From Flavobacteria bacterium MS024-3C (GTDB lineage Bacteria > Bacteroidota > Bacteroidia > Flavobacteriales > Flavobacteriaceae): DNA of 64,000 nt. The stretch spans positions 248,001 to 312,000 of the forward strand of contig ABVW01000001.1 of assembly GCA_000173115.1 (NCBI GenBank). The letters run 5' to 3'. Positions 1 through 9,608 of this stretch are shown here, one piece after another. Position numbers and translations under genes: made by a program. A model generated the notes under the pieces. That model ran no database searches. It was not told the DNA's origin and saw only the letters and a program-made list of their open reading frames with translations. The stretch's first letter is position 1. Every line of letters begins with the position of its first letter.

Positions 1-27
1 TTGTAAGCATTTTTAATACGTGATTCC

Positions 28-774
28 ATGAAGGTAAAAACAATTTTAGTCTCACAGCCAGAACCAAAGATGGAGAACTCTCCATATGCAAGGCTTATTG
101 ACAAAGAAAAAGTAAAGGTAGATTTCAGGCCTTTCATTCATGTAGAAGGCGTAGACGCTAAAAGCGTTAGACAACAAAAAATAGACTTGAGTCAATTCAC
201 GGCAATTATTTTGACGAGTAGAAATGCGGTAGACCACTATTTTAGACTGGCAGAAGAAATGAGGTTTAAGGTGCCAGACAGTATGAAATATTTCTGCCAA
301 TCAGAGGCGGTGGCTTATTACCTTCAAAAATATGTTGTGTATAGGAAACGCAAGATTTATGTAGGTAAAATGAATTTTACAGACCTAGTGCCCCTATTTA
401 AAAAATACAAGGAAGAAAAATACTTACTCCCTTCCTCTGACGTTTTAAAACCTACAGTTCCTGAAGCTTTAGACCAATTACAACTCGATTGGAAAAGAGG
501 GATTTTTTATAAAACTGTTATTAGTGACTTATCCGATCTAAGCGACGTCTTATATGACGTACTGGTTTTCTTTAGCCCTTCAGGAATAGAATCACTGCTT
601 AAAAACTTCCCTGAGTTTAAACAAAACAATACCCGAATTGCTGTTTTTGGAAACTCTACCATTAAAGCAGCCACAGATGCTGGACTTAGGATTGATATTA
701 AAGCACCCACGCCTGAAACACCTTCTATGACTATGGCGCTTCAAAAGTACATCAGCCTAGAGAATAAGAAATAA
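28..774 (+). CDS. hemD: uroporphyrinogen-III synthase (HemD family)
   Basis: This protein would close and rearrange hydroxymethylbilane into uroporphyrinogen III, a cytoplasmic step of haem synthesis. At 248 residues it has the family's usual length. The two alternating alpha/beta lobes show as strand KTILVSQP (residues 4-11), the segment FTAIILTSRNAV (57-68) that fits the conserved early HemD motif, and second-lobe strands YDVLVFFSPSG (176-186) and TRIAVFGNST (202-211). HemD sequences diverge strongly, so the call rests on this pattern rather than on catalytic residues. The start is the ATG that keeps the first beta strand intact. The stop is followed by an 82-bp gap before the next gene on the same strand. 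Confidence 0.85.
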   Translation: MKVKTILVSQPEPKMENSPYARLIDKEKVKVDFRPFIHVEGVDAKSVRQQKIDLSQFTAIILTSRNAVDHYFRLAEEMRFKVPDSMKYFCQSEAVAYYLQKYVVYRKRKIYVGKMNFTDLVPLFKKYKEEKYLLPSSDVLKPTVPEALDQLQLDWKRGIFYKTVISDLSDLSDVLYDVLVFFSPSGIESLLKNFPEFKQNNTRIAVFGNSTIKAATDAGLRIDIKAPTPETPSMTMALQKYISLENKK

Positions 775-856
775 TTGTTTTGTTCATAACTTATTTTAAG
801 TAATTCTTTAAAAATATAACAATTCGCTATTTTTAAGAACGTATAAACCCGTTCTC

Positions 857-2233
857 ATGTTGCGAAATATTCTTTTAATTGGTGCTGGAAAATCTACTGC
901 TTACCTCATTGATTATCTATTAGATCACTCAGATAAGGAGCGTATCTCACTTTGTATATTAGACAGAGAGACCGCTCATATTCCCAATCATATTGCGTCA
1001 CATCCTGCCCTAACTATTGTCACTGGATCTGTTACTGATCCCGTTATTAGACAAAAACAGATTGCATTAGCAGATATTGTAATCTCTATGCTTCCTGCGC
1101 ATATGCATTTTTTGATTGCCAAGGACTGCCTGACCCTTGAAAAACATTTGGTCACTGCATCTTACGTGAGTCCTGAATTAAAAGAAATAGAAGAGGAGGT
1201 GAAAGAAAAGGGATTGATTTTCCTAAATGAAATGGGGGTAGATCCTGGAATTGATCATATGAGTGCTATGGCATTTATGGACCAAATAAAAAATAAAGGT
1301 GGGGAAATTAAATTATTTGAATCTTTCACAGGAGGCTTGGTAGCGCCCCAAGAAAAACCAAATTTATGGGACTATAAATTCACATGGAATCCAAGAAATG
1401 TGGTCATTGCAGGGCAGGGTGGGGCCGCTAAATTCATTCAAGAAGGCACCTACAAATACATCCCTTATCATAAATTATTTAGGCGTACAGAATTCATGCA
1501 CATTAAGGGTTATGGGAAATTTGAGGCCTATGCCAATAGAGACTCTCTAAAATACAGGACCGCTTATGGTTTAGAAAAAGCGCTCACTTTATATAGGGGA
1601 ACCATGAGAAGGGTTGGCTTTTCAAAGGCTTGGAATATTTTTGTGCAATTGGGCCTCACAGATGACAGTTACCACATTAAAGAGAGTGAACAAATGAGCT
1701 ACAGGGCATTCATTAATTTATTTCTGCCCTATTCCCCAACAGATAGTGTGGAGTTAAAAGTCAGGCATTATCTAAAAATTGACCAAGACGACATTATGTG
1801 GGACAAGCTCATGGAGCTTCACCTATTCAGTGACCAGCATTTTTTAACTATAAAAAATGGTACTCCTGCCCAGCTGCTCCAAGAAATATTAGAAGCCCAT
1901 TGGAACCTTGGATTGGAGGAGAAAGACATGGTGGTCATGTACCATAAAATAGGCTATGCATACCAAGGGGAAATGCGACAATTAGACGCTCATATGGTGG
2001 TAGAAGGAACCTCACAAACGCATACTGCAATGGCGAAAACTGTTGGCCTACCCCTCGCCATGTCCTGTTTGCTCATCTTAAATAAAGAAATTACTACGCC
2101 TGGTGTGCGCATTCCCATACACAAAGAAATATACACCCCCGTATTAAAACTGTTGGCTCAAGAAGGGGTGGTATTCAAAGACTTTGAAGTGCCCTACTTA
2201 GGATACGCTACAGAATACGTGGCCAGCTCTTAA
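857..2233 (+). CDS. saccharopine dehydrogenase-like NAD(P)-dependent oxidoreductase
   Basis: The 458-residue protein has an N-terminal Rossmann fold with the dinucleotide motif GAGKST (residues 9-14) and the saccharopine dehydrogenase C-terminal domain, including the diagnostic NEMGVDPGIDHMSAM segment around 123-137. The family interconverts saccharopine with 2-aminoadipate semialdehyde and glutamate or related amino acids. In Bacteroidota such proteins are usually annotated as saccharopine dehydrogenases with unproven substrate. An Lrp/AsnC amino-acid regulator follows on the same strand, which fits amino-acid metabolism. A small hairpin (arms 836-841 and 850-855) lies directly before the ATG. 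The exact reaction is inferred. Confidence 0.82.
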   Translation: MLRNILLIGAGKSTAYLIDYLLDHSDKERISLCILDRETAHIPNHIASHPALTIVTGSVTDPVIRQKQIALADIVISMLPAHMHFLIAKDCLTLEKHLVTASYVSPELKEIEEEVKEKGLIFLNEMGVDPGIDHMSAMAFMDQIKNKGGEIKLFESFTGGLVAPQEKPNLWDYKFTWNPRNVVIAGQGGAAKFIQEGTYKYIPYHKLFRRTEFMHIKGYGKFEAYANRDSLKYRTAYGLEKALTLYRGTMRRVGFSKAWNIFVQLGLTDDSYHIKESEQMSYRAFINLFLPYSPTDSVELKVRHYLKIDQDDIMWDKLMELHLFSDQHFLTIKNGTPAQLLQEILEAHWNLGLEEKDMVVMYHKIGYAYQGEMRQLDAHMVVEGTSQTHTAMAKTVGLPLAMSCLLILNKEITTPGVRIPIHKEIYTPVLKLLAQEGVVFKDFEVPYLGYATEYVASS

Positions 2234-2347
2234 ACAAAAGATGTCTCAGGAAACTTTAGCAACTAAAGCGTTTTAAAAAGAAACACTATTGAGGCTAAAG
2301 TATATATACTGAAATAAAATATGTAGTTTTACTTAAAATATGTAAGT

Positions 2348-2818
2348 ATGACAGGCGGAAACCTCCTTCCTAAAATAGACGGAATAGACAAAGAAATCCT
2401 CCGGTTCCTCATGGAGGACGCCAGAAAACCTATTTTGGAAATCGCTAGAAAAATTGGCATCTCTGGCGCAGCCATCCACCAAAGACTCAGAAAACTAGAA
2501 GCATCTGGGGTAATAAAAGGATCGAAATTTATTGTAAATACCAAGACATTGGGTTACAATACCATGGCGTATATTGGGGTCTATTTGGATAAAGCCATGA
2601 GCAATCCCGCTGCGGTGAGTGCATTAAAAAAAATACCAGAGGTACTGGAGTGTCATTACACTACAGGAAATTGGTCCATCTTGATCAAAGTACTCTGCAA
2701 GGACAATGAACACCTCATGCGCTTACTCAACCAGGAAATTCAACAGATCAAAGGGGTGTCTAGAACAGAAACTTTTATCTCTTTAGACCAGCAAATTGAC
2801 CGTCAAATAGGCTTTTAA
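2348..2818 (+). CDS. Lrp/AsnC family transcriptional regulator
   Basis: This 156-residue DNA-binding protein has an N-terminal helix-turn-helix (about residues 10-60, containing IARKIGISGAAIHQRLRKLE) and a C-terminal RAM ligand-binding domain (about 75-150, with GYNTMAYIGVYLD and ECHYTTGNWSILIKV). Lrp/AsnC proteins form octamers and sense amino acids. Its position after the saccharopine dehydrogenase-like gene suggests control of that gene or of itself, but no operator was identified. Its stop codon shares bases with the stop of the convergent zinc peptidase gene: the TTAA at 2815-2818 supplies TAA on both strands. Confidence 0.9.
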   Translation: MTGGNLLPKIDGIDKEILRFLMEDARKPILEIARKIGISGAAIHQRLRKLEASGVIKGSKFIVNTKTLGYNTMAYIGVYLDKAMSNPAAVSALKKIPEVLECHYTTGNWSILIKVLCKDNEHLMRLLNQEIQQIKGVSRTETFISLDQQIDRQIGF

Positions 2819-3504
2819 TCTCTTGATCCTAAATAACGCAATACAAAATAAGCCAATGTCGCTAAGGCACCAATAGCAGCTACCACATAGGTTCTTGCTG
2901 CCCATTTTAAAGCGTCTTCAGCACCAGCATATTCTTCTTGTCCTACAATTTGCTTGCGCTTTAACCAAGCCAAAGCCCTGTTACTGGCGTCGAATTCCAC
3001 AGGCAATGTAATAAAAGTGAAAGCCGTTACAATACCGTATAAAACAATCCCTGCAAGCAATAAGCCACTGCCCAATGCAGTCGTAGCAGAAAGGACCAAA
3101 CCACCCATAATTACCCACTGAGAAAGCCCAGAAGCCACCTGAACTGCAGGCACCATTTTAGAGCGCATTTGAAGCCAAGGATAAGCCACTGCATGCTGAA
3201 CGGCATGGCCACATTCATGGGCAGCAACTGCTGCTGCTGCTGCATTTCGTTGTCCATATACAGCCTCACTTAAATTAACCGTTTTTGTCAATGGATTGTA
3301 ATGGTCTGTAAGCTGTCCAGGTGTAGACACTACTTTTACATCTCTAATGCCATGGTCTTCCAACATTCTTTGCGCCACCTCAGCACCACTCATACCATTT
3401 CTGAGGGTCAATTTCGAGTAAGTAGCAAACTTAGATTTCAATTTTTTGCTCACCGCCATACTGACAAGGGCCATGAGTCCTACAATTACATAATATAACA
3501 TCAT
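2815..3504 (-). CDS. zinc metallopeptidase, YugP family (membrane)
   Basis: The 229-residue protein starts with a membrane segment (about residues 3-19), carries the zinc-protease motif HECGH at 96-100 inside AAHECGHAVQHA, and ends with three hydrophobic stretches (about 125-180 and 205-222). This matches the YugP/DUF neutral zinc metallopeptidase family, membrane enzymes with unknown physiological substrate. Two adjacent ATG codons stand at the start. The gene is convergent with the Lrp-like regulator and shares the stop-codon bases. A TATTTTTG element lies upstream (3530-3537, minus strand) as a possible -7 box. Confidence 0.88.
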   Translation of the reverse strand: MMLYYVIVGLMALVSMAVSKKLKSKFATYSKLTLRNGMSGAEVAQRMLEDHGIRDVKVVSTPGQLTDHYNPLTKTVNLSEAVYGQRNAAAAAVAAHECGHAVQHAVAYPWLQMRSKMVPAVQVASGLSQWVIMGGLVLSATTALGSGLLLAGIVLYGIVTAFTFITLPVEFDASNRALAWLKRKQIVGQEEYAGAEDALKWAARTYVVAAIGALATLAYFVLRYLGSRD

Positions 3505-3579
3505 AATAATAGCTTTTAAAATAACGTAACAAAAATAACACCAAAATAAGCTGTCAGGACTTTCACTGACATTTTGGCC

Positions 3580-3834
3580 TTACTTGTATTTTAATTTTAG
3601 CACAATCACCGCTAAAGTCAATACAGAAGTAATCACATTGGCAAAAATTATAGGAGCGCTGTTGTGATACAGCCCATAGACCAACCAGAGTACTACCCCT
3701 GTAAACATGACCAAGTACATAGACAGGGAAATGTCTTTGGCAGATTTATCTTTTAACACCTTCACTACTTGTGGAAGGTATGCTGCCGTGGTAAGCGTAG
3801 CGGCCAACAAACCAATCATTTCTATTGTTTCCAT
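3580..3834 (-). CDS. SemiSWEET-type sugar transporter (PQ-loop/MtN3 family)
   Basis: This 84-residue protein has three predicted transmembrane helices (about residues 4-22, 37-55 and 61-80) and the PQ-loop signature TAAYLPQVVKVLKDKSAKDI at the end of helix 1. That is the architecture of bacterial SemiSWEETs, which act as dimers that move sugars across the inner membrane. I start at the ATG at 3834. The frame stays open to a TTG at 3843 that would add three residues, but the ATG is the usual choice. The gene begins 13 nt after the leuS stop on the same strand, so it is probably cotranscribed with leuS. The transported sugar is not evident. Confidence 0.85.
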   Translation of the reverse strand: METIEMIGLLAATLTTAAYLPQVVKVLKDKSAKDISLSMYLVMFTGVVLWLVYGLYHNSAPIIFANVITSVLTLAVIVLKLKYK

Positions 3835-3847
3835 ATATGGCAAAGGA

Positions 3848-6681
3848 TTAGCCTACTATATTAATAATTTTACCGGGTACTACAATGACCTTTTTAGGGG
3901 TCCTTCCTTCTAATTGCTGCATGGTTTTTTCATGCGCCAAGACTGCGGCTTCTATTTCTTGCTTTGACATATCCATTGGAAGGGTCATTTTAAATCGCAT
4001 TTTACCGTTAAAAGATACCGGATACTCTTTCTCTGATTCTACCAAATAGGCTGGATTAAATATAGGAAATGGCGCCGTAGAAATGGATTCCTCATGACCC
4101 ATAGCTTCCCACAATTCTTCTGCTATATGAGGGGCATATGGAGAAACTAAAATGGCCAATGGCGCTAAGATTTCTTGACTCACACATTGCTGTGAAGCCA
4201 GTTCATTTACACAGATCATAAAGGTAGACACTGAGGTATTAAAAGAGAAGCTTTCAATATCTTCTGTCACTTTTTTAATGGTCTTATGCAATGTTTTTAG
4301 CTGCTCTGGACTAGGCGCTTCTGATTTAAAAACAGGGCCGTTTTCATTAAAATACAACTTCCATAATTTCTTTAAAAAACCATGGGTCCCCGTAATTCCC
4401 GCAGTATTCCAGGGCTTAGATTGCTCTAATGGCCCTAAAAACATTTCGTACAAACGCAGAGAATCTGCGCCATACTGAGCACAAATAGCGTCTGGGCTCA
4501 CCACGTTATACTTGGACTTAGACATTTTCTCTACCTCTCTACCCACCAGGTAAACCCCTTTTTCTTCCAATTCAAAAGTAGCCTCCGCATATTCTGGCCT
4601 CCATGCCTTAAATGCGGCTATATCTAACTCGTCAGAAACATTTACCATAGAGACGTCTACGTGAATGGGCTGAACCGATCTCCCTTCAATTAGAGATTTA
4701 GATACATAGGTGTTGGTATCAGGAAGCCTGTACACAAAGGCAGAAGTTCCCGTAATCATTCCCTGATTGATCAATTTTTTAGCAAACTCTACTTGGGGCA
4801 AAACGCCTAAGTCATACAATGCTTTCTGCCAAAAACGCGCATACAGCAAATGGCCTGTAGCATGTTCGCTCCCCCCTATATAGAGGTCTACTTCTCCCCA
4901 GTAATCCAAAGCTTCCTTTGAAGCCATTTCCTCCGGATTAGTAGCGTCCATGTACCTGTTGAAATAGAAGGAACTTCCCGCCCAACCAGGCATGGTATTT
5001 AACTCTAAAGGAAAAACAGTCTTTTGGTCAATAGCCTCGTTAGACACCACCTGATTTGTCATAGTACACCAAGCCCAATGGGTGGCATTTCCAAGAGGCG
5101 GCGCACCAGTTTCTGTGGGCAAATATTTGGCTACCTCAGGCAGTCTTATAGGCAAGTGTTCTTTGTCAATAAGCACAGGAACCCCATTGTTATAATAGAT
5201 TGGAAAAGGTTCCCCCCAATACCGCTGTCTACTAAATACAGCATCTCTCAACCTATAATTCACTTTTCCATAGCCAGACCCTAAGGCTTCTAAGGCCAAT
5301 ATTGATTTGTGCAAAGCTTCTTTATAGGGCAATCCAGACAAGAAATCTGAATGGTCTATTACAGCCCCTTCTTTTTGGGCAAATGCTTCCTGAGATATGT
5401 CTACGTTTTTAAAAATATTTGGAATAGGCAAATCAAAGTATTTGGCAAAATCGTAATCACGTTGGTCCCCACATGGAACCGCCATTACTGCGCCAGTACC
5501 ATAACCAGCCAAAACATAATCTCCAATCCATACAGGAATAGGCTCCTCTGTAATTGGGTGGCTTGCATAAGCTCCTGTAAAGGCTCCTGAAATGGTTTTC
5601 ACGTCTGCCATTCTATCCCTTTCAGAACGCTTGGCAGTGGCTTGAACGTATGCCGCAACCGACGCTTTCTGTTCAGGAGAACAGATGCGATCTACATAAG
5701 GATGCTCTGGGGCGAGGGTCATAAAAGAAACCCCATAAATAGTATCTGGACGGGTCGTAAACACCTCAATAGGCAGCGACTCACCACACCATTCGCTCGG
5801 TTGTGTATGAAAAGTAACCATCGCGCCTTTGGACTTTCCAATCCAATTAGTTTGGCTGTCTTTAAGAGGTTGTGGCCAATCTAAAAGGGATAAATCTTGA
5901 AGTAATCTTTCCGCATAGGCAGAAATTCTCATGCTCCATTGTAACATTTTCTTTCGCACTACAGCATGGCCGCCACGTTCAGAAACCCCATTAATAATTT
6001 CATCATTTGCCAAAACTGTACCCAGCGCAGGACACCAGTTTACCTGAGCCTCTGCCAAATAAGTCAATCTGTACTGTTGTAGTATTTCCTCTTGGCTTTT
6101 CGCCGATGCCGCTTCCCATTCTTTCGCAGAAAAAGGTTTTACCGCTTCCTCCACAGCTGCCAGTACCCCTTCATTCCCGTTTTTTTTTCAAAATGAGCTA
6201 CGAGCAAGTCAATAGATCTGGCTTTATCTGCAGCCTTATCGTACCAGGCATTAAACAACAAACCAAAAATCCATTGGGTCCATTTGTAATAATCGCCTGA
6301 AGAAGTTCTCACTTCTCTATCCCAATCAAAAGAGAATCCAATTTTATCTAATTGTTCCCTATACCTATCAATATTAGCCTGGGTAGTAATGGCTGGGTGT
6401 TGTCCTGTTTGAATGGCGTACTGCTCCGCAGGCAAGCCAAAGGAATCATAGCCCATTGGATGAAGTACATTAAACCCTTTATGCCTTTTAAATCTAGCGT
6501 AAATATCTGAAGCAATATATCCTAGTGGGTGTCCAACGTGCAAACCTGCACCTGAAGGATAAGGAAACATGTCCAATACATAGTATTTGGGCTTCTCACT
6601 CTTGTTTTCTGCCTTAAAGGTTTTGTGCTTGGCCCAATACTTCTGCCACTTGGATTCTATTGATGTAAAATGATACTCCAT
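3848..6681 (-). CDS. leuS: leucine--tRNA ligase, broken by a one-base frameshift
   Basis: Leucyl-tRNA synthetase charges tRNA-Leu and is essential. The reading is split into an N-terminal part (6681 down to 6139, 180 residues) and a C-terminal part (6154 down to 3848). Together they give about 944 residues, the normal length. The N part carries the HIGH-type motif HVGH (residues 48-51). The C part carries the editing domain (TTRPDTIYG) and the KMSKS motif (near 4511-4528). The frame is lost in a run of nine A on the coding strand (6180-6188). With one more A the sequence reads [20 protein letters not shown], which continues into the C part. The second part has no good start of its own; its first codon is a GTG inside the overlap. 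A sequencing error is the likeliest cause. Confidence 0.9.
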
Positions 6682-6748
6682 GTCATGCTTATTTTTTTGG
6701 GTCAGGATTTTACAAATACGCTGTACACCTCGGTTTTATAATGCGCCA

Positions 6749-6777
6749 CAAAAATAAGTTTAATTGTGCAAAGCAAA
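6749..6777 (-). promoter_or_regulatory. Bacteroidota-type promoter for leuS
   Basis: On the minus strand a TTTG (6777-6774) is followed after 17 bp by TATTTTTG (6756-6749). This fits the flavobacterial consensus TTTG, 17-23 bp, TAnnTTTG. It would start transcription near 6743, about 60 nt before the leuS ATG. Confidence 0.55.
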
Positions 6778-6868
6778 AAGAAATTAAGGTCTAGAGACAA
6801 CACAAATAACCAAACTAGCTTTAGATTTGGCATAAGTTTGCTATTTTTACCATCTATTCGTTTATCCT

Positions 6869-7744
6869 ATGGGCCAATCCTTCGAACGCTATCAAAAAAG
6901 AAGATTAATTTCTTCCTACTTTTCTGTGGTACTCAGCATTAGTTTAGTGCTATTTTTGTTGGGTATTTTAGGTGTTTTGGTCATAAACACAAAAAAATTA
7001 GGAGACCACTTTAAGGAACAGATAAAAATCACAGTTTTCTTAAAAGACAATGCTAAAAAAGTAGAAATATCCCAATTACAGCAATCACTTGCTTTGGCCC
7101 CTTATACTAAAGAAGCTGTTTTTGTCTCTAAAGAAGAAGCTGCAGAACAACTCAGGGAAGATATTGAAGAAGATTTCCTAGGATTTTTAGGGTACAACCC
7201 CCTAAAAAATGCCATTGATCTAAGTTTATTAGCTGCCTATGTAAGTCCAGAGGAAATCGCTGAAATTGTAGCAAATTTAAGTGCAAAATCATTTGTTGCA
7301 GAAGTAGCATACGACCAGCCACTGGTTAACTTACTGAGTGATAATATTAAAAAAATCTCTTTTTGGATCCTAGTGATTAGTGGTGTAATGACCTTTATTG
7401 CTGTTTTACTCATCAATGCTTCTATTCGTTTGGCCTTATATTCAAACAGATTTATTATCAAAACCATGCAAATGGTGGGTGCCACCAAAAGCTTTATCAG
7501 AAAGCCCTTTATGACCACAAATATTAAGCTGGGTGTTTTAGGAGCCCTTGTTGCACTTAGTGGTATTGGGAGTCTAATGGCCTATTTAGACCTGGTTTTT
7601 CCCAGTTTAGGACTTTTAAATGATCCTATTACACTTGGCATTGTAGCCCTAGGCGTCTTTTCTATGGGCGCCATTATTACGGGAATAAGCACCTACTTTG
7701 CAGCCCAGCGGTTTTTAAACCTCAGAACAGCAGCGCTTTACTAA
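6869..7744 (+). CDS. ftsX: cell division protein FtsX (permease-like)
   Basis: FtsX is the membrane partner of the ATPase FtsE and couples divisome signals to peptidoglycan hydrolases. The 291-residue protein has the expected four membrane segments: one near residues 18-42, then three in the C-terminal half (about 163-187, 213-236 and 255-277). An extracytoplasmic domain between the first two contains ITVFLKDN, the usual FtsX start of that domain. It leads a same-strand run with DUF3098, uppP and truB, a gene order I recognise from other flavobacteria. A TAAGTTTG at 6833-6840 is a possible -7 element. ftsE is not in the window. Confidence 0.92.
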   Translation: MGQSFERYQKRRLISSYFSVVLSISLVLFLLGILGVLVINTKKLGDHFKEQIKITVFLKDNAKKVEISQLQQSLALAPYTKEAVFVSKEEAAEQLREDIEEDFLGFLGYNPLKNAIDLSLLAAYVSPEEIAEIVANLSAKSFVAEVAYDQPLVNLLSDNIKKISFWILVISGVMTFIAVLLINASIRLALYSNRFIIKTMQMVGATKSFIRKPFMTTNIKLGVLGALVALSGIGSLMAYLDLVFPSLGLLNDPITLGIVALGVFSMGAIITGISTYFAAQRFLNLRTAALY

Positions 7745-7758
7745 ACTAAAACACAAAA

Positions 7759-8007
7759 ATGAAAAAAGATAAATTACCTAAAAAATCTTTTGTATTTGGC
7801 AGAAAAAATTATCAATTTCTATTTATTGGAATAGGGTTTATGGCGCTAGGATTTATACTAATGGCTGGAGGTAAAAGCACGGATCCCAACCTGTTTAATC
7901 CTGAGATTTATAATTTCAGAAGAATAAGACTCGCACCAACCCTCGTGTTAATTGGTTTGGGAATTCAAGCCTACGCAATTTTACTCGACCCAAACAAGCA
8001 GAAATAA
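7759..8007 (+). CDS. DUF3098 family small membrane protein
   Basis: The 82-residue protein has two membrane helices (about residues 19-40 and 58-76) with a short loop containing STDPNLFNPEIYNFRRI, matching the Bacteroidota DUF3098 family. Function is unknown. It starts 14 nt after ftsX, and its stop directly precedes the uppP start codon. Co-expression with division and undecaprenyl-lipid genes suggests an envelope role, which is inference only. Confidence 0.85.
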   Translation: MKKDKLPKKSFVFGRKNYQFLFIGIGFMALGFILMAGGKSTDPNLFNPEIYNFRRIRLAPTLVLIGLGIQAYAILLDPNKQK

Positions 8008-8805
8008 TTGGAACTACTAGACGCATTAATTCTTGGGATCATACAAGGTATTACAGAGTTCCTTCCGGTCTCTTCTAGCGGTCATTTAGAATTGGCTAAA
8101 AGTGTTTTAGGCGCAGAAGGTTTGGCAGAACAACAATTGAGTTTTACTGTTGTACTGCATTTTGCGACTGCATTGAGCACCATGGTTGTTTTTAGAAAAG
8201 ATATTGGAGAAATTATCCTTGGAATATTCAATAGAAAAGATACTGAATCTAGGTCTTTTGCACTTAAAATTATATTTTCAATGGTCCCAGCTGTGGTGAT
8301 CGGTTTGTTTTTTGAAACGGCCTTAGAATCACTTTTTTCAGGTCAAGTGATTTTTGTTGGGAGTATGTTGTTGGTGACGGGTGGCTTACTCTACATCGCA
8401 GATCGCTCAAAAGACAATCAAAAGACAGTAAGCTACCGCCATGCTGTGGTCATTGGTTTGGCGCAAGGAATTGCTATGCTCCCAGGTATATCAAGGTCTG
8501 GTGCTACTATTGCCACTGCGGTATTACTCAAGGTAGACAAGTCTAAAGCAGCGAGATTTTCATTTTTAATGGTCATCCCACTCATCTTTGGTAAAGTAGC
8601 CAAGGATTTACTTTCTGGTTCCATTGCCTTTGAAGGAACAGATACCCCAGGTTTAGTAGTGGGGTTTTGCGCTGCTTTTATATCGGGCCTCCTGGCTTGC
8701 CAATGGATGCTAACGCTTGTAAAAAAGGCAAAATTATTCTACTTCGCCATATACTGCTTGTGCGTAGGAAGCATCGCCATTATTTTGGGATTAACCAATA
8801 GCTAA
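8008..8805 (+). CDS. uppP: undecaprenyl-diphosphatase (UppP/BacA)
   Basis: This integral membrane enzyme removes a phosphate from undecaprenyl diphosphate so that the lipid carrier is recycled for peptidoglycan synthesis. The 265 residues contain both active-site signatures: QGITEFLPVSSSGHLEL (14-30, with the catalytic Glu) and PGISRSGATI (about 155-164, with the catalytic Arg). Roughly seven to eight hydrophobic helices are visible. The start is a TTG immediately after the TAA of the preceding gene (no gap). That start is supported because the conserved region begins within 14 residues of it, and it implies translational coupling. Confidence 0.93.
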   Translation: MELLDALILGIIQGITEFLPVSSSGHLELAKSVLGAEGLAEQQLSFTVVLHFATALSTMVVFRKDIGEIILGIFNRKDTESRSFALKIIFSMVPAVVIGLFFETALESLFSGQVIFVGSMLLVTGGLLYIADRSKDNQKTVSYRHAVVIGLAQGIAMLPGISRSGATIATAVLLKVDKSKAARFSFLMVIPLIFGKVAKDLLSGSIAFEGTDTPGLVVGFCAAFISGLLACQWMLTLVKKAKLFYFAIYCLCVGSIAIILGLTNS

Positions 8806-8808
8806 AAT

Positions 8809-9525
8809 ATGCCATTACACGACCTAAGCTTAACGGATTTTGAAACCGGACAAATCTTATTGATAGACAAGCCACTACATTGGAGCTCTTACCAGGCTGT
8901 CAATGCGGTAAAATGGGGTATTAAGACAAAATTTAATATCAAAAAAATAAAAGTAGGTCATGCGGGTACCTTAGACCCGTTGGCTACCGGTTTATTAATT
9001 ATATGCACTGGAAAATTTACTAAAAAAATTGCCGAATTACAAGGCCAGATAAAAACATATACAGGCACTATTTCACTAGGAAAAACAACCCCTTCTTACG
9101 ATTTAGAAACTGAATTTAACGCAGATTTTAATACGGAACATATTACAGAGCAGCAGTTGCTAAGTACCGCTGAATTATTTACTGGTGATATACAACAAAG
9201 GCCTCCGGTATTTTCTGCCCTAAAAAAAGAAGGCAAGCGGCTCTATGAATACGCAAGGGCTGGTGAATCGGTAGAAATCCCAACCAGACAGGTAAGTGTG
9301 CACTCATTTACAATAGCACCCAAAACTTTTCCAACTATTGCGTTTGAGGTGGTCTGCAGTAAGGGTACTTATATCAGGTCCCTAGCCCATGATTACGGTA
9401 AAGCCTTAAAAAGTGGTGCTCATTTATCTTCTCTAAGAAGAACCAAAATAGGCGATTTTAACGTAAATAATGCTATAGATGCAGCTTCTTTCAAAGACTT
9501 GCTAGAAAAAAATACTGCCCCATAA
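8809..9525 (+). CDS. truB: tRNA pseudouridine(55) synthase TruB
   Basis: TruB makes pseudouridine 55 in the T-loop of tRNAs. The 238-residue protein carries the catalytic motif GHAGTLDPLATGLL (50-63; nucleophile Asp56), plus the TruB elements RPPVFSALKKEGKRLYEYAR and CSKGTYIRSLAHDYG in the second half. It has the short form expected when the C-terminal PUA domain is reduced. It begins 3 nt after uppP and is surely cotranscribed with it. Confidence 0.95.
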   Translation: MPLHDLSLTDFETGQILLIDKPLHWSSYQAVNAVKWGIKTKFNIKKIKVGHAGTLDPLATGLLIICTGKFTKKIAELQGQIKTYTGTISLGKTTPSYDLETEFNADFNTEHITEQQLLSTAELFTGDIQQRPPVFSALKKEGKRLYEYARAGESVEIPTRQVSVHSFTIAPKTFPTIAFEVVCSKGTYIRSLAHDYGKALKSGAHLSSLRRTKIGDFNVNNAIDAASFKDLLEKNTAP

Positions 9526-9608
9526 AAGGAAAGTTTTCATTGTATCCTAGGAGTCAATAACCCCTAGTAGCTTAGCCTAATTTAAGCCTCATTTAACACA
9601 CCCCACTA

